A stretch of DNA of 64,000 nucleotides from Synechococcus sp. JA-2-3B'a(2-13) (GTDB lineage: Bacteria > Cyanobacteriota > Cyanobacteriia > Thermostichales > Thermostichaceae). The position numbers and the translations under genes were made by a program. The stretch spans positions 2,486,501 to 2,550,500 of the forward strand of contig NC_007776.1 in assembly GCF_000013225.1 (NCBI RefSeq), written 5' to 3'. Shown here in pieces: positions 40,355 through 49,350 of this stretch (position 1 is its first letter; every line of letters begins with the position of its first letter). Below the pieces are notes generated by a model, which worked only from the letters and a program-made list of their open reading frames with translations, ran no database searches and was not told the DNA's origin.

Positions 40355-41353
40355 CTTAGTATCAAGTTTGGCATAGAGAGTAAAACAAAAGTTAATGAAA
40401 ATGCTGCTATTTCAAGTCATAGGGTATTTGGTCTTCCTCCCTTCTCATGAGATGGGGTTTGAGAGTGAGGGTAACCCCTACAGAAAAAAGGAGAGAGGCT
40501 GTTAGGCTTTCCTCCCTCCAGTCTCTTCGTCGCGGTTAGCGTTAACGCCAGCTAGATTCTAACTGATTCTTCCACCTGATTCAACTTTTTTCTAGAGTTT
40601 CTCTTGAGCCCAACATAAATTTTTGAACGACAAAACAAGACATAGGACAGACAGTTTGTCCCAAAAGGTTGGTCTTTTTCCTTAGCTTCTGACAAGTTTG
40701 CAAAGGAAACTAGAGCAGCAATCTTTGTATTCGGTCTTGTCTTCCGGTTCCCGAAGCCAGATTGCCCCCTTCCAAAGCCATAACCCTCAGCCGCTGTTGC
40801 TCCTTTACACTGCCACCTCCACAGATTGACATGAGCAAGCAAAAAATCTCTCTATCAACTGATTCTGACTCTCATTAGCACAGAACCTTGCTTAGCCTTG
40901 GAGAGGAGAAAAAGGGATCCCTGCTGACGCAGATGGCCAGCTCTGCCAGCACAGGATCCCTGCCACATCCAAGACAAGAGAGGAAGACTGATGGATATGA
41001 CTCCACCACTCAACTGAGTAACAGCATAGCTTTATTGAGATTGAATTGCAATACCTAGCCAACGTAAGAGGAAATGTTCTTGACAAAACTGCTTCAAGTA
41101 GTCTTTTCAAGTTAGGGTGAGACGCTTGGGCTACTGAGGAGAGCCTTCTGATTCCCTGTATTCAAGGCTTTAGGTATGGGTGCAGTGTCCCAGTTTGAAT
41201 CGAAATGGCCACAAGCAGAGTACCTGGGCTAAAGGGTAATTGGCCAAGATTCGCAGTTTCAGCCCTCTCGAGAGGATAGGTCGCGGAGTTGTGGGCACAG
41301 CACAGGTTCAAGGGGGGGTGAGGGGCTGATAGCAGTCGTGGTTCTTATTCAAC

Positions 41354-41382
41354 TGCTCGCGTAGCGGGCCGGAGGCCTTAGC
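41354..41382 (-). repeat. Short dispersed repeat, family B
   Basis: GCTCGCGTAGCGGGCCGGAG followed by GCCTTAGCA; its reverse complement matches the 26-bp insert in the tRNA-Ser duplication at 24386-24411. Confidence 0.7.
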
Positions 41383-41426
41383 AGGAAGCAACCGGTCGTT
41401 TGTTTCACCTTGACGGTGAGATAAAT

Positions 41427-41449
41427 GACTACGCGTTGCGGAACAGTAG
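41427..41449 (+). repeat. Short dispersed repeat, family A, partial
   Basis: ACTACGCGTTGCGGAACAGT and flank, intergenic. Confidence 0.5.
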
Positions 41450-41512
41450 GTAACCTCACTGCCATTCAAATGCCGTGGCGGGCGAAAAATCAAACCTTGG
41501 CCCAATGGATCC

Positions 41513-42061
41513 CTAGCGACGATAGCTGAGTCGCCTGGCAGGAGATCGAGCCTGACGGCGTTTGCGCCAGCGTTTCCAGCGGGAGATCGTCCAGTCGCTC
41601 AGGCTGTGGTTCACCGATCCCAGTTCCAACCCCATCCCAATCCAAAAGAGCATCTCGGCGTGAACTTGCAGCAATTGCCAGAGATCGCTGCCCCACACCC
41701 AGGGTTGCCACATCCACCAGCCCAACTGGGATCCCAGCCAAGCCCCCAGCAGGCCAACTCCTCCTGCCCATAGGCTCAAGTACAGCACCCGCACGGCAGT
41801 GCCCACGATGGGCCCATGAGACCAAAAGGAGCGATGCCGCATCCACTTGCGGTAGGGCAGCCAAATCCAGCACAAGAACAGCCAGCGTTGATACTGTCGG
41901 GAACAGGTGTCCAGATCTCCAGAAAACATCAGGCCGCTGAATAGATAGGCCGATCCCACGGCCAGAGCAACCGTGGTGCTGTTCCCCAGCAAACCGGCGG
42001 CTAAGGTGATGCCGGGGGCTGTCCAGAGGGTGATGCGATCGTGGGTGGATCCCAGGGGCAT
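41513..42061 (-). CDS. DUF2227 (metal-binding, membrane) protein
   Basis: 182-residue protein of the cyanobacterial DUF2227 family. The N-terminal PLGSTHDRITLWTAPG has the family's conserved HD pair, followed by hydrophobic segments (TLAAGLLGNSTTVALAVGSA, GTAVRVLYLSLWAGGVGLLG), a central RSFWSHGP and a second HAEMLFWIGMGLELGSVNHS. The positions of His and Asp recall the phosphatase/LexA-unrelated YdjM-type membrane hydrolases, so metal binding is likely, but function is unknown. The C-terminus is strongly basic (RKRRQARSPARRLSYRR). An overlapping longer frame (41490-42104) in another phase is a shadow. Confidence 0.75.
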   Translation of the reverse strand: MPLGSTHDRITLWTAPGITLAAGLLGNSTTVALAVGSAYLFSGLMFSGDLDTCSRQYQRWLFLCWIWLPYRKWMRHRSFWSHGPIVGTAVRVLYLSLWAGGVGLLGAWLGSQLGWWMWQPWVWGSDLWQLLQVHAEMLFWIGMGLELGSVNHSLSDWTISRWKRWRKRRQARSPARRLSYRR

Positions 42062-42161
42062 AAAGCCGGAGCAACGGTACAGGACTGCGGCTCAGTTTAC
42101 CCACAAGCCAAGAAGAAAGCCTGGTCCAGCCCTGGGATCGCTCCGCCGGATCTTGAAAAAC

Positions 42162-43133
42162 CTAAGCCTGCTGCTCCCCAGGGATCCCTCGATTCAGGCG
42201 ATCCAACACCTGCAACTGCCGATAGAGCATTTCAACCCGTGGTAGATGGATCCCAGCTTGTCGAGCGTACTGCAGTGGGTTGCCGAAGATCACCTGCAGT
42301 TCCAGAGGACGTTTGCGCTCATAGTCGATTTTCATGCTGGTGCGGTAGGGGGCCATTTTCTCGGTATTGATGAGCATTTCTTGGATCAGGGAGTCGGGAA
42401 GCAGGCGATCACAAGCTGCAGCTCCCTGTATCACCTCCTGCATCAGCGTTTCCGCCAAAGCACGGGCCTCAGGGTCTCGAATCATTTGCTGAGTATCGGC
42501 ATTGAACACCACCGAGAGGCCGTTGAAGGGAATATTCCAGACCAGTTTCTGCCAGCGGGCCAACATCAAATCTGGTGAGAGCGAAGTCGGGATCCCTGCC
42601 CGTTGAAAATCGGCTTGAACTTGTTGAAGGCGGGGCGTGATCCCTTGGGGGGCATAGCCAGGGCCGTACTCTGCCAGCAGCACCGAACCGTAATCCAGAT
42701 GGTGAATGTGGCCGGGGCCAACCTTATTGGAGCTGATGAAGCAGAGGCCCCCCATGACCCGCTCTGGGCCAACGCAATCGGCAATCTCGGGTTCCACCCC
42801 CAGCCCGTTTTGCAACAAGATCACCACGCCATTCTCGGCCAACACAGGCGGGATCAAGTGCGGCAGAAGCGCATTTTGGGTGGCTTTCAAAGCCACGATC
42901 ACCCCTTCGCAAGCGGGCATGTCCTCCACGGCTGCGTAGGCATTCACCTGGGGCAAATGAAAATCCCCCCAGCAGGACTGCACCCAGAGGCCGCTTTGGC
43001 GAACATGGTCATAGTCGCTGTGCAGCAGAAAATGCACCGAAAAGCCCGCCTGTTGCAATTTCGCCCCATAAAATCCTCCCAAAGCGCCCGTGCCCAAAAC
43101 AGCGTAGCGGCGGGTTTCCGGCAACCGAGGCAT
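42162..43133 (-). CDS. panE: 2-Dehydropantoate 2-reductase family protein
   Basis: 323-residue reductase making pantoate from ketopantoate with NADPH. The Rossmann motif YAVLGTGALGGFYGAKLQQA opens the protein, then VIVALKATQNALLPHLIPPV, NGVVILLQNGLGVEPEIADC (family Asn/Gly pattern), and the C-terminal helical domain with LARWQKLVWNIPFNGLSVVF, containing the catalytic Lys, and KMAPYRTSMKIDYERKRPLE. I start at ATG 43133 (MPRLPETRR), 13 codons downstream of another ATG at 43172. It is near pyrR on the same strand. panC-cmk at 35412-37046 carries out the next step, so PanE function is plausible, though family members with other substrates exist. Confidence 0.85.
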   Translation of the reverse strand: MPRLPETRRYAVLGTGALGGFYGAKLQQAGFSVHFLLHSDYDHVRQSGLWVQSCWGDFHLPQVNAYAAVEDMPACEGVIVALKATQNALLPHLIPPVLAENGVVILLQNGLGVEPEIADCVGPERVMGGLCFISSNKVGPGHIHHLDYGSVLLAEYGPGYAPQGITPRLQQVQADFQRAGIPTSLSPDLMLARWQKLVWNIPFNGLSVVFNADTQQMIRDPEARALAETLMQEVIQGAAACDRLLPDSLIQEMLINTEKMAPYRTSMKIDYERKRPLELQVIFGNPLQYARQAGIHLPRVEMLYRQLQVLDRLNRGIPGEQQA

Positions 43134-43184
43134 GGCGGCAAGTTTTAGCAGGTCATCCCCAAAATACCGCACCCCAGCGCCGGC

Positions 43185-43733
43185 TCAGGACTTGATCTTT
43201 GCCGTTTTGTCTATCAACAGCACCCGCTCTTCTGCATCGGTTTCCCGCAGATGGACTCTCACCGTTTGCTCCGGTTCTGTGGAAAGCTGACAACCGCAGT
43301 AATCGGGCTGGATGGGGAACTGCCGGTGACCCCGGTCGATCAACACCGCCAATCGCACCCGTTCCGGTCGCCCAAAGTGGTTTAGAGCCTCCAAAGCTGC
43401 TCGCACGGTGCGACCGCGAAAGATCACATCATCTACCAGCACCACTTCTTGGCCGGTCAGGTCACGCGGCATTTCGCTGCGATCGGGGGTGCGCAACCCG
43501 CCGGCGCTCAAATCGTCGCGGAAAAAAGTGATGTCCAGCTCCCCCACTTGGGGCGGGATCCCCAGCAGAGTGGCAATCCGATCCCGCAGGCGGTAGGCCA
43601 GGGGAACTCCCCGGGTGCGAATGCCGATCAACGTCAACTTTTGGAGGTGGGGATGATCCCTGCCGATCGCCTCTGCCAGACCCTCGATCAGCCCGGCCAA
43701 CTGCTCCGCATCGAAGACCTCGATCTCGGACAT
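43185..43733 (-). CDS. pyrR: PyrR bifunctional regulator / uracil phosphoribosyltransferase
   Basis: 182-residue PyrR-type protein. [20 protein letters not shown] starts the fold, [33 protein letters not shown] and the PRPP loop [20 protein letters not shown] are diagnostic, and the tail has [17 protein letters not shown]. In Gram-positive bacteria PyrR controls pyrimidine genes by attenuation; in cyanobacteria a regulatory role is not established and the protein may mainly act as an enzyme. I start at ATG 43733 (AGGGA four to eight bases upstream); the open frame to 43892 is not conserved. It is not an isoform of the upp product at 4782. Confidence 0.9.
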   Translation of the reverse strand: MSEIEVFDAEQLAGLIEGLAEAIGRDHPHLQKLTLIGIRTRGVPLAYRLRDRIATLLGIPPQVGELDITFFRDDLSAGGLRTPDRSEMPRDLTGQEVVLVDDVIFRGRTVRAALEALNHFGRPERVRLAVLIDRGHRQFPIQPDYCGCQLSTEPEQTVRVHLRETDAEERVLLIDKTAKIKS

Positions 43734-43893
43734 GGATCCCTGTCGCCCCCTCGCCAATCGCGGATCTGGTCTGTAGAAGACTTTAGTAGAAGACTTTAAG
43801 ATAGCCCAACCTGCCGGCGGGATCCCTATCCGGTAAGATAAAACCAGAAGCAATTCCCAAGCCATGGAGGTTTCCTTGAGGGAGGGATCCACG

Positions 43894-44424
43894 ATGTCTG
43901 TTGCTTGGCTGGCTTCGGTTCTGGCGAGGCGGTCTTGGCTGAGCCGTTTCCTGCGGGGGATGGTGCTTTGCGGGCTGATACTCTGCCTGGGGGTTACTCC
44001 GCTGGGATCCCCGGCCCACGCCGAAGACTACACCAAACGAGATCTACAGGGGGTGAGCTTTGCAGGGCAAGACCTGAGCGGCTGGAAGTTTCTCAAGGCC
44101 AACCTGCGCCAAAGCGATCTCAGCCATGTGAAGGCGGCAGGGGCGAACCTGTTCGGGGCCAATCTCAGCAAAGCCAACTTGCGCGGAGCCGACTTGCGCG
44201 GGGCCACTTTGGACATGGCCAACCTACAGGGTGCGGATCTGCGAGAAGCGCAACTGCAGGACAGCATGATGTGGCTGGCCCGAGTCGAAGGGATCCAAAT
44301 TGATGGGGCGGATTTCACCAATGCGTTGATACGGCAAGACGCCCTCTCCATCCTTTGCGAACGGGCCACCGGCGTTAACCCTGTAACCGGTCGGGCCACC
44401 CGCGACACTCTTGAATGTGACTGA
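43894..44424 (+). CDS. Exported pentapeptide-repeat protein (probable lumenal)
   Basis: 176-residue protein with an N-terminal signal peptide ([20 protein letters not shown], cleavage likely after AHA near residue 43) and then about eleven pentapeptide units of type A(D/N)LXX, for instance [20 protein letters not shown] and [20 protein letters not shown]. It ends with a Cys-containing segment ([17 protein letters not shown]), typical of thylakoid-lumen pentapeptide proteins. GGAGGGATCC precedes ATG 43894. It is divergent from pyrR. Function unknown; the fold is a right-handed beta helix. Confidence 0.82.
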   Translation: MSVAWLASVLARRSWLSRFLRGMVLCGLILCLGVTPLGSPAHAEDYTKRDLQGVSFAGQDLSGWKFLKANLRQSDLSHVKAAGANLFGANLSKANLRGADLRGATLDMANLQGADLREAQLQDSMMWLARVEGIQIDGADFTNALIRQDALSILCERATGVNPVTGRATRDTLECD

Positions 44425-44425
44425 T

Positions 44426-44462
44426 CCTCACCCCCGGCTCTTCTCCCAGAGGGAGAGGGGAG
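44426..44462 (+). repeat. REP-like GC-rich hairpin unit
   Basis: CCTCACCCCCGGCTCTTCTC then CCAGAGGGAGAGGGGAG; CT-rich arm pairs with AG-rich arm. Related to the two units near 7.2 kb. It lies between two convergent genes. Confidence 0.6.
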
Positions 44463-44508
44463 ATAGGCAGCAGAACCCATCGCCTCACTGCCCTCTGGAA
44501 TCCGGATT

Positions 44509-45282
44509 TTAGGAGCTGGGAGCGGCTGCCTCAGAACGGGTGGGCTTGCGTTGAAACTGGCTGAGCAGCGAATTCCAGGCCAAGCGGGCCATCGACAACA
44601 GCCAATTCCCCTCCAACTCCCTAAACAAGTCCATGTTCAGCTTGAAGGCATAATTGGCCTCTGCCACAATGCGGTCGATGGTGGCTTGATCCAGCCCCAA
44701 TGCATCCATCTGGGCACGGTAGCGCTGCTTGAACTTGCCCTCGTGGGGGATCTGCTCGAAATCGTAAAAAGCTGTTCCTTCCCCTGGCGGCAAGCCCATG
44801 GCCCGGCGGGCGATGTTTTTGAGGATTTGGCCACCCGACAAGTCACCGATGTAGCGGGTGTAGGCGTGAGCGATCAGCAGAAGCGGATCTTTTTCCACCA
44901 CTTCCCGAATGCGGTTGACATAGACCTGGCAGGCAGGGGAGGGCTTGACCAAAGAGCGCCAGTTGGGGCCAACAAAATAATTTAAATCCTTCTCCAGGCT
45001 GGCCTTGCGCCACAGCTCTGGGTAGTAGAGCCGGCCCACCAGGGGGTGCTCTCGCAGTTGGGCAAAGCCCTCTTCCAGAGCACTGTAGACAAAGTAGAAA
45101 TTGCCCAGGTAGCGGCTGTAGGCCCGTTTATCCACCACTCCCTTCAGGAAACACTTGATAAAGGCCATGTTCTCGGCCATGGTGTGGGACTGCTTGGTGC
45201 TCTCTCGCAACTGGGCCGACAAGCTGTGGTCCCGGTTATACAGATCACTTTTTTTATTCTGATTGTTCTGACTTTGACTCAC
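44509..45282 (-). CDS. ho1: Heme oxygenase
   Basis: Opens heme to biliverdin, CO and iron with reduced ferredoxin; biliverdin is the precursor of the phycobilins and bilin chromophores of phycobilisomes and phytochromes. The 257-residue protein has the proximal His33 in STKQSHTMAEN, then FIKCFLKGVVDKRAYSRYLG, YYPELWRKASLEKDLNYF, AHAYTRYIGDLSGGQILKNI (heme-distal glycine helix) and YRAQMDALGLDQATIDRIV. N-terminal 20 residues are polar and variable. It converges on the pentapeptide gene. Start ATG 45282. Confidence 0.95.
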   Translation of the reverse strand: MSQSQNNQNKKSDLYNRDHSLSAQLRESTKQSHTMAENMAFIKCFLKGVVDKRAYSRYLGNFYFVYSALEEGFAQLREHPLVGRLYYPELWRKASLEKDLNYFVGPNWRSLVKPSPACQVYVNRIREVVEKDPLLLIAHAYTRYIGDLSGGQILKNIARRAMGLPPGEGTAFYDFEQIPHEGKFKQRYRAQMDALGLDQATIDRIVAEANYAFKLNMDLFRELEGNWLLSMARLAWNSLLSQFQRKPTRSEAAAPSS

Positions 45283-45815
45283 AAAACCCTCCTCGCCAAC
45301 AAACTGTGCTTCATTAGATCACCCGCAGATCACCCGCAAGCCATCCCGAGGTTCCCCCAGCCTGAGAAGCTTTGTAAACCCATTCCCGATCCTTTCTCAT
45401 GATTGATGGCTCCGCGTCTTGCCCCCTAGCCTGCATCAACAGCGTGCATCTCAAAAGCGACAAAGACCGGCGCCGCGTCCACCCTGGCGACCGGCTGAGC
45501 CTGTCAGAGCCACCCCTCCGATCCCCACGGTCGACCGGAAATCCGAGCTGGAGCAGCGGATGATCCGTAAAAACGGTCAAAGATTAGAATAATCTGCCTG
45601 AGTGTGAATGGATGTGAACAATCCTTAAGGCACGGTGGGAATCGTCCCTGCTCCGGCAGCCAAAAGGGGATCCCCAGCGGTTTTGCCGAGATTTTCCAAG
45701 TGAGCCCTCAAGGGATCCGGACAGCCCCTCGACCTTTGTAACGTTCGTTGACGATCGTTGGCGGGGTTTCTATAATGGAAGGCCTGACTGCAGCGCGACC
45801 CCTCCCGAGCAACGC
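45283..45815. other. Region between heme oxygenase and rpoB
   Basis: 533 bases between divergently transcribed genes. Apart from the rpoB promoter I see no gene; a minus-strand frame at 45314-45580 lacks coding character. Confidence 0.6.
45748..45776 (+). promoter_or_regulatory. Sigma-70-type promoter of rpoB-rpoC1-rpoC2
   Basis: TTGACG at 45748-45753 and TATAAT at 45771-45776 with a 17-base spacer, almost the textbook consensus. The start site would fall near 45783, leaving a leader of about 30 nt before ATG 45816. Confidence 0.85.
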
Positions 45816-48800
45816 ATGACACAATTAGCAGTGCCATCCCCTGTCGCTCCTACCTTTCCTGACCTGGTGGAGATTCAGCGGGAGAGTTTCTTGTGGTTTT
45901 TGCGAGAAGGGTTTGAAGAGGAGCTTCTCAGCTTTTCCCCCATCATCGATTACACTGGTAAGCTAGAGCTGCACTTCCTGCCTGAATATCGCCCTGGGGA
46001 TCCCTCCAAAGGGTACAAGATCAACCGCCCCCGCTACGACCCTGAGGAGGCCAAGCGGCGGGATGCCACCTATCAAGCGCAGATCCGGGTGCCCACTCGC
46101 CTGATCAACAAAGAGACCGGCGAGATTAAAGACATGGACGTCTTCATCGGCGAACTACCCTTGATGACGGATCGGGGCACCTTCATCATCAACGGCGCCG
46201 AGCGGGTGATCGTCAACCAAATTGTGCGCAGCCCCGGCGTCTATTACAAATCGGAGCTGGACAAAAACGGGCGTCGCACCTACAGCGCCAGCCTCATCCC
46301 CAACCGCGGCGCCTGGCTGAAGTTCGAGACCGACAAAAACGGCCTGGTGTGGGTGCGCATCGACAAAACCCGCAAGCTCTCGGCGGCAGTTCTGCTGAAA
46401 GCCTTGGGCCTGAGCGACTCCGAGATTTACGACAACCTGCGCCACCCCGAATTCTTCCAGAAAACCATGGAGAAAGAGGGGCCCTACACCGAAGAAGAAG
46501 CCCTAATGGAGCTGTACCGCAAGTTGCGGCCCGGGGAACCCCCCACTGTATCGGGTGGCCAGCAGTTGCTGGAATCCCGCTTCTTCGACCCCAAACGCTA
46601 CGATTTGGGCCGGGTAGGGCGCTACAAGCTGAACAAAAAGTTAAATTTGAACGTAGCCGAAAGTGTGCGGGTGCTTACCGTCACCGACATTTTGGCCGTC
46701 ATCGACTACCTGATCAATTTGGAGTACGACATCGGCCATGTGGACGACATCGACCACCTGGGCAACCGCCGCGTGCGCTCCGTGGGCGAGCTGCTGCAAA
46801 ACCAGGTGCGGGTGGGCCTGAATCGCCTGGAGCGGATCATCCGAGAACGGATGACAGTCTCCGAGTCGGAAAACCTCACCCCGGCCTCTTTGGTCAACCC
46901 CAAACCCTTGGTGGCGGCCATTAAGGAGTTCTTCGGCTCCAGCCAGCTCTCCCAGTTCATGGATCAGACCAATCCCCTGGCGGAGCTGACCCACAAGCGC
47001 CGGTTATCTGCCCTGGGCCCCGGCGGCCTAAGTCGGGAACGGGCCGGCTTTGCGGTGCGGGATATCCACCCCAGCCACTACGGCCGCATCTGCCCCATCG
47101 AAACTCCAGAAGGCCCCAACGCCGGGTTGATTGGATCCCTGGCCACCCACGCCCGCGTCAACCAGTACGGCTTTATCGAAAGCCCCTATTACCGGGTCGA
47201 GAACGGCGTGGTGCGCAAAGATCTGGGCATGGTCTACCTCACCGCTGACGAAGAGGACGAGTACCGCGTGGCCCCGGGGGATGTGCCGGTGGATGCCGAG
47301 GGCCGCATCACTGCCGACTTGGTGCCGGTGCGCTACCGCCAAGAGTTCACCACCGCCCACCCCACAGAAGTGCACTACGTCCAAGTGGCGCCGGTGCAGG
47401 TCATCTCGGTGGCCACCTCCTTGATCCCCTTCCTGGAGCACGATGACGCCAACCGTGCCTTGATGGGAGCAAACATGCAGCGGCAGGCGGTACCCCTGCT
47501 TAAGCCGGATCGGCCCTATGTGGGCACTGGCCTGGAAGCCCAGGCGGCACGCGACTCCGGCATGGTGGTGGTGTCGCGCACCAATGGCGTGGTGACCTAT
47601 GTCTCTGCCGACGAAATCGTGGTGCGGCCAGACGACGGCGGGGATCCAATTGTCTATCGCCTGCAGAAATACCAGCGCTCCAACCAAGACACCTGCCTCA
47701 ACCAGCGTCCCCTTGTCTATACGGGGGATCGGGTGGTGGCTGGCCAGGTGCTGGCGGATGGCCCGGCGACCGAAGGGGGCGAGTTGGCTTTGGGCCAAAA
47801 CGTGTTGGTGGCCTACATGCCCTGGGAGGGCTACAACTACGAAGATGCCATCTTGATCAGCGAGCGGCTGGTCTACGACGATGTCTTTACCTCGGTACAC
47901 ATCGAGAAGCACGAGATCGAGGCCCGGCAAACCAAGCTAGGCCCGGAAGAGATCACCCGCGAGATCCCCAACGTGGGGGAAGATGCCCTGCGGGACCTGG
48001 ATGAGAACGGCATTGTGCGCATTGGGGCTTGGGTGGAGGCCGGCGACATTTTGGTGGGCAAAGTCACCCCCAAAGGGGAGTCGGATCAGCCCCCAGAAGA
48101 GCGGCTATTGCGGGCCATTTTCGGGGAAAAGGCTCGGGATGTGCGGGACAACTCGCTGCGGGTGCCCAACGGCGAGCGCGGTCGGGTGGTGGATGTACGC
48201 ATCTTTACCCGCGAACAGGGGGATGAGCTGCCTCCCGGCGCCAACATGGTGGTGCGGGTCTACATTGCCCTCAAGCGCAAAATCCAGGTGGGGGACAAGA
48301 TCGCGGGCCGTCACGGCAACAAGGGTATCATCTCCCGCATCTTGCCGATTGAGGACATGCCCTACCTGGCGGACGGCACACCGGTGGATGTGGTGCTCAA
48401 CCCCTTGGGGGTGCCCTCTCGCATGAACGTGGGCCAAGTGTACGAGTGCCTGCTGGGCTGGGCAGCAGAACATCTGGGGGTGCGCTTCAAGCTGATGCCC
48501 TTCGACGAGATGCACGGTTTGGAAGCCTCCCGTCTGACGGTGGAGGCCAAGCTGAGGGAAGCCCGAGAGAAGACCGGCAAGGACTGGATTTTTAACCCGG
48601 AAGGCAAGTACTGCGGCAAAATCCAGGTGTTTGACGGTCGCACCGGAGAACCCTTTGACCAGCCTGTTACGGTGGGCCGCGCCTACATGTTGAAGCTGGT
48701 GCACTTGGTGGATGACAAGATCCATGCCCGCTCCACCGGCCCCTATTCTTTGGTGACCCAGCAACCGCTGGGGGGCAAGGCGCAGCAGGGCGGCCAGCGC

Positions 48801-49235
48801 TTTGGGGAGATGGAGGTGTGGGCTTTGGAGGCGTTTGGGGCAGCCTACATCCTGCAGGAGTTGCTCACCGTCAAGTCCGACGACATGGTGGGGCGCAACG
48901 AGGCTCTCAACGCCATCGTCAAGGGCAAGCCCATCCCTCGACCCGGCACGCCGGAGTCCTTCAAGGTGCTGGTGCGGGAGCTGCAGTCCCTCTGCCTGGA
49001 TGTGTCGGTACACAAGGTGGAGGTGGACAGCGAAGGGCAAACCCACGATGTGGAAGTGGATCTGATGGCCGATACCTCCAACCGTCATACTCCCTCTCGA
49101 CCCACTTATGAATCGGTTACGTCTGAGGATCTCTCGCCATCACCAGCCTTTACCAGAGTGCTCCGCACCGCTGACGCGAATGCCAGCCGCAGCCTTGAGG
49201 AAGATGAGGACGAGGAGGAGGAAGAGGACTTTTGA
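45816..49235 (+). CDS. rpoB: RNA polymerase beta subunit
   Basis: 1139-residue catalytic beta subunit. Landmarks in order: [20 protein letters not shown], the rifampicin region with [20 protein letters not shown] and [20 protein letters not shown] near residue 395, [60 protein letters not shown] and the C-terminal [20 protein letters not shown]. Cyanobacterial beta is of this length. Anomaly: within the variable acid tail, codons at 49158-49184 come from a dispersed repeat and encode VLRTADANA, just before [14 protein letters not shown]. Operon with rpoC1 (115 bp downstream) and rpoC2. Confidence 0.98.
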   Translation: MTQLAVPSPVAPTFPDLVEIQRESFLWFLREGFEEELLSFSPIIDYTGKLELHFLPEYRPGDPSKGYKINRPRYDPEEAKRRDATYQAQIRVPTRLINKETGEIKDMDVFIGELPLMTDRGTFIINGAERVIVNQIVRSPGVYYKSELDKNGRRTYSASLIPNRGAWLKFETDKNGLVWVRIDKTRKLSAAVLLKALGLSDSEIYDNLRHPEFFQKTMEKEGPYTEEEALMELYRKLRPGEPPTVSGGQQLLESRFFDPKRYDLGRVGRYKLNKKLNLNVAESVRVLTVTDILAVIDYLINLEYDIGHVDDIDHLGNRRVRSVGELLQNQVRVGLNRLERIIRERMTVSESENLTPASLVNPKPLVAAIKEFFGSSQLSQFMDQTNPLAELTHKRRLSALGPGGLSRERAGFAVRDIHPSHYGRICPIETPEGPNAGLIGSLATHARVNQYGFIESPYYRVENGVVRKDLGMVYLTADEEDEYRVAPGDVPVDAEGRITADLVPVRYRQEFTTAHPTEVHYVQVAPVQVISVATSLIPFLEHDDANRALMGANMQRQAVPLLKPDRPYVGTGLEAQAARDSGMVVVSRTNGVVTYVSADEIVVRPDDGGDPIVYRLQKYQRSNQDTCLNQRPLVYTGDRVVAGQVLADGPATEGGELALGQNVLVAYMPWEGYNYEDAILISERLVYDDVFTSVHIEKHEIEARQTKLGPEEITREIPNVGEDALRDLDENGIVRIGAWVEAGDILVGKVTPKGESDQPPEERLLRAIFGEKARDVRDNSLRVPNGERGRVVDVRIFTREQGDELPPGANMVVRVYIALKRKIQVGDKIAGRHGNKGIISRILPIEDMPYLADGTPVDVVLNPLGVPSRMNVGQVYECLLGWAAEHLGVRFKLMPFDEMHGLEASRLTVEAKLREAREKTGKDWIFNPEGKYCGKIQVFDGRTGEPFDQPVTVGRAYMLKLVHLVDDKIHARSTGPYSLVTQQPLGGKAQQGGQRFGEMEVWALEAFGAAYILQELLTVKSDDMVGRNEALNAIVKGKPIPRPGTPESFKVLVRELQSLCLDVSVHKVEVDSEGQTHDVEVDLMADTSNRHTPSRPTYESVTSEDLSPSPAFTRVLRTADANASRSLEEDEDEEEEEDF
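49158..49184 (-). repeat. Short dispersed repeat, family A, inside the 3' end of rpoB
   Basis: GTGCTCCGCACCGCTGACGC then GAATGCC, read as VLRTADANA. It keeps the frame in the poorly conserved C-terminal tail. Confidence 0.85.
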
Positions 49236-49244
49236 GGGTTGAGA

Positions 49245-49270
49245 GCGCTCCCCACCCCTGACGCGAACGT
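49245..49270 (-). repeat. Short dispersed repeat, family A, rpoB-rpoC1 spacer
   Basis: GCGCTCCCCACCCCTGACGC then GAACGTG, a diverged copy in the same orientation 60 bp after the copy inside rpoB. Confidence 0.6.
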
Positions 49271-49350
49271 GACGGGGATCCCATTCAACCCACGAAGGAG
49301 GGTGGGGCTTCCCTCTCCTTTGGGTTCAGCAAGCCAGGAGGAAAACGGCG

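Larger units (their letters stand above)
40355..41512. other. Long region without supported genes
   Basis: About 1.16 kb. The first half (40355-40900) is clearly more AT-rich than the surroundings. One minus-strand frame of 96 codons (40552-40842) could not be matched to a family. The second half contains repeat family B (41354-41382) and a family A copy (41427-41449). The composition suggests a degraded acquired segment. Confidence 0.5.

Noticed and set aside
40552-40842. 96-codon minus-strand frame
   Set aside because: No recognisable motif, AT-rich setting, no ribosome site seen. Mentioned in the region entry only.
41490-42104. 204-codon minus-strand frame overlapping the DUF2227 gene
   Set aside because: The other phase (41513-42061) has the family motifs and membrane segments; this one is a shadow.
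45314-45580. 88-codon minus-strand frame before heme oxygenase
   Set aside because: Composition is Arg/Ser-rich and not protein-like; overlaps the probable upstream region of the heme oxygenase gene.
47028-49088. Long minus-strand frames opposite rpoB
   Set aside because: Antisense shadows of rpoB without ribosome sites or recognisable domains.
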